Positions 5,727 to 6,706 of a stretch of 6,706 nucleotides of DNA are shown here, in pieces (positions within the stretch are counted from its first letter, which is position 1; the number at the start of each line of letters is the position of its first letter). The notes below the pieces were generated by a model that saw nothing but the letters and a program-made list of their open reading frames with translations, was not told the origin of the DNA and did not search any database. The stretch is from an uncultured Collinsella sp. (GTDB lineage: Bacteria; Actinomycetota; Coriobacteriia; Coriobacteriales; Coriobacteriaceae): the NCBI GenBank assembly GCA_902470895.1, contig CABRID010000105.1, forward strand, positions 1 through 6,706. Direction: 5' to 3'. Made by a program: the position numbers and the translations under genes.

Positions 5727-6526
5727 TGGAGGCGTTTTCGTTTGGCAGCTACTATCCCGGCGATAGTGCAATCCACCGCCTGGACCCGCGAACCAAGTTG
5801 CTCTTGGGCTTTGTGTTTCTGATCACGACGCTCACGGTCAGTGGCTTCCGCGGACTGGCCCCGGTCGCAATTTTCGTTGTGCTGACCTATGCCGTGTCCC
5901 GGGTGCCGGTTCGTCGCGTTCTGTCGTCGATGGCGCCGCTGCTGGCAATCGTCGTCGTGGTCGCGGTGCTCAACTTGTTTACCGATCAGAGTGGGCGCAT
6001 CCTGTGGCAGCTCGGCTTTCTGCAGATAAGCGAGGGCTCACTGCGTTCTGCCGCCTTTATGGCGTGCCGCCTGACGTTGATGATGGCCGGTATGAGCGCC
6101 ATTACACTCACCACGCCGACGCTCGACCTCACCGCGGGCTTTGAGCGCCTGCTCGCGCCGTTTGCGCGTGTGGGACTTCCTGCGCACGAGCTCGGCATGA
6201 TCATGGGTATCGCGCTACGCTTTATGCCGCAGTTTGCCACTGAGATGAAGCAGACGACCGATGCACAGGCAAGCCGCGGCGCGCGCGTGACGGGCGGTCC
6301 GCTCGGCGGCGTGCGTATGCTCGGCAGTGTGGCGATTCCGCTGTTCACGGGCGTGTTCCGCCATGCCGAGACGCTGTCTGCCGCCATGGATGCACGCTGC
6401 TATCACGGCGAGCAGGGCCGCACGCGCCTGCATGCGCTTGCATATGGCCGCGGCGATGCGTTGGCAGCGGTGGTGACGGCGTTGCTGCTCATCTGCGTCA
6501 TCGTCATCAACCTTCAACTTGTTTAG
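5726..6526 (+). CDS. ecfT: EcfT, transmembrane coupling subunit of an ECF transporter
   Basis: EcfT is the membrane scaffold that transmits ATPase movements to the S-component. The 266 residues match the family. The N-terminus GSYYPGDSAIHRLDPRTKLLL is typical, followed by hydrophobic helices at about 27-45, 49-60, 68-85 and 108-130, and a last helix at 245-266. Two coupling motifs lie between them: ASRGA (182-186) and DARCYHG (222-228), whose arginines Arg184 and Arg224 should dock into the two EcfA domains. The start overlaps the ecfA stop as TGATG, with a ribosome binding site GAGGAGGG (5711-5718) inside the end of ecfA. It completes the importer encoded by the two preceding genes. No terminator follows before the next start codon, 30 bases downstream. 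Confidence 0.93.
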   Translation: MEAFSFGSYYPGDSAIHRLDPRTKLLLGFVFLITTLTVSGFRGLAPVAIFVVLTYAVSRVPVRRVLSSMAPLLAIVVVVAVLNLFTDQSGRILWQLGFLQISEGSLRSAAFMACRLTLMMAGMSAITLTTPTLDLTAGFERLLAPFARVGLPAHELGMIMGIALRFMPQFATEMKQTTDAQASRGARVTGGPLGGVRMLGSVAIPLFTGVFRHAETLSAAMDARCYHGEQGRTRLHALAYGRGDALAAVVTALLLICVIVINLQLV

Positions 6527-6556
6527 GCGCGATTCGAGCGCAAGAAAGGGGTCCCT

Positions 6557-6662
6557 ATGACCGACAACGACCGCACGGCTCAGCTTGAGCGCGCCTGTTC
6601 GTATCTCAGGCGCATTCCGGCGTGGTATCTAGCCACGACCGATGTGACGGACGGGCATCAGC
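6557..6662 (+). CDS. N-terminus of a possible PNPOx-like FMN-binding protein (truncated by adapter)
   Basis: ATG 6557 follows AAAGGGG (6545-6551), a usable ribosome binding site, 30 bases after ecfT on the same strand, so it may belong to the same operon. The 35 genuine residues contain LERACSYLRR and PAWYLATTDVTDGHQP. This resembles the opening of pyridoxamine 5'-phosphate oxidase-like flavoproteins, where a helix precedes a YLAT strand and a GxQP turn. The family call is by pattern memory on a short fragment. An FMN-binding product would fit the riboflavin-uptake context. From 6663 the sequence is sequencing adapter. The frame stays open through it, so a naive translation adds the false tail VSYTHLRAHETEAD. 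Confidence 0.5.
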
Positions 6663-6706
6663 CTGTCTCTTATACACATCTCCGAGCCCACGAGACCGAG
6701 GCTGAT
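6663..6706 (+). other. Nextera/Tn5 sequencing-adapter contamination at the contig end
   Basis: Bases 6663-6681 are exactly the Tn5 mosaic end CTGTCTCTTATACACATCT. Bases 6682-6696 (CCGAGCCCACGAGAC) are the Nextera read-through adapter. Bases 6697-6704 (CGAGGCTG) match the i7 index known as N710, and the final AT fits the start of the P7 tail. The order and spacing are those of adapter read-through from a short insert. This is library sequence, not a transposon or gene, and should be trimmed. Confidence 0.98.

Noticed and set aside
6663..6681. Tn5 mosaic end as evidence for a natural transposon insertion
   Set aside because: It is immediately followed by the Nextera adapter, an index and the P7 start in library order, so it is a sequencing artefact.

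Overview
The window looks like the end of a draft-genome contig from a GC-rich, gut-type actinobacterium of the class Coriobacteriia, Collinsella-like. This is inferred from the GroEL sequence style, strong G/C-ending codon use and the fused EcfA architecture; no database search was possible. All recognised genes lie on the + strand. No rRNA, tRNA, CRISPR array or transposase gene is visible.

Positions 1-638 hold the probable last codons of an upstream gene, a pair of tight GC-rich hairpins, about 210 bases with no recognisable gene, a 211-base nested inverted repeat (291-501) and candidate promoter elements. Positions 639-2666 are the chaperonin operon groES-groEL. A 96-base spacer between the two genes could fold as a small pseudoknot just before the groEL ribosome binding site. 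Directly after groEL lies a second nested palindrome (2693-2837) with perfect 37-bp arms, so the chaperonin operon is bracketed by two long nested palindromes of similar design but different sequence.

Positions 3004-6526 form a riboflavin-uptake operon. A candidate extended -10 promoter would start RNA at the first helix of a clear FMN riboswitch (3040-3222). The riboswitch ends three bases before the ribosome binding site of ribU, the riboflavin-binding S-component of an ECF transporter. ribU overlaps by 4 bases a gene for two fused ATPase domains (EcfA1-EcfA2), which overlaps by 1 base ecfT, the transmembrane coupling subunit. Together these make a complete ECF riboflavin importer, all downstream of one FMN sensor. 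The start of a fourth gene follows, possibly an FMN-binding PNPOx-fold protein.

The last 44 bases (6663-6706) are not biological. They match the Nextera/Tn5 mosaic end, the read-through adapter, an 8-base i7 index and the first bases of the P7 tail. The final gene is cut there, and the peptide read across the junction is an artefact. I found no convincing new biological system. The best leads are the palindromes around groESL, the compact riboswitch with no visible terminator, and the possible pseudoknot between groES and groEL.
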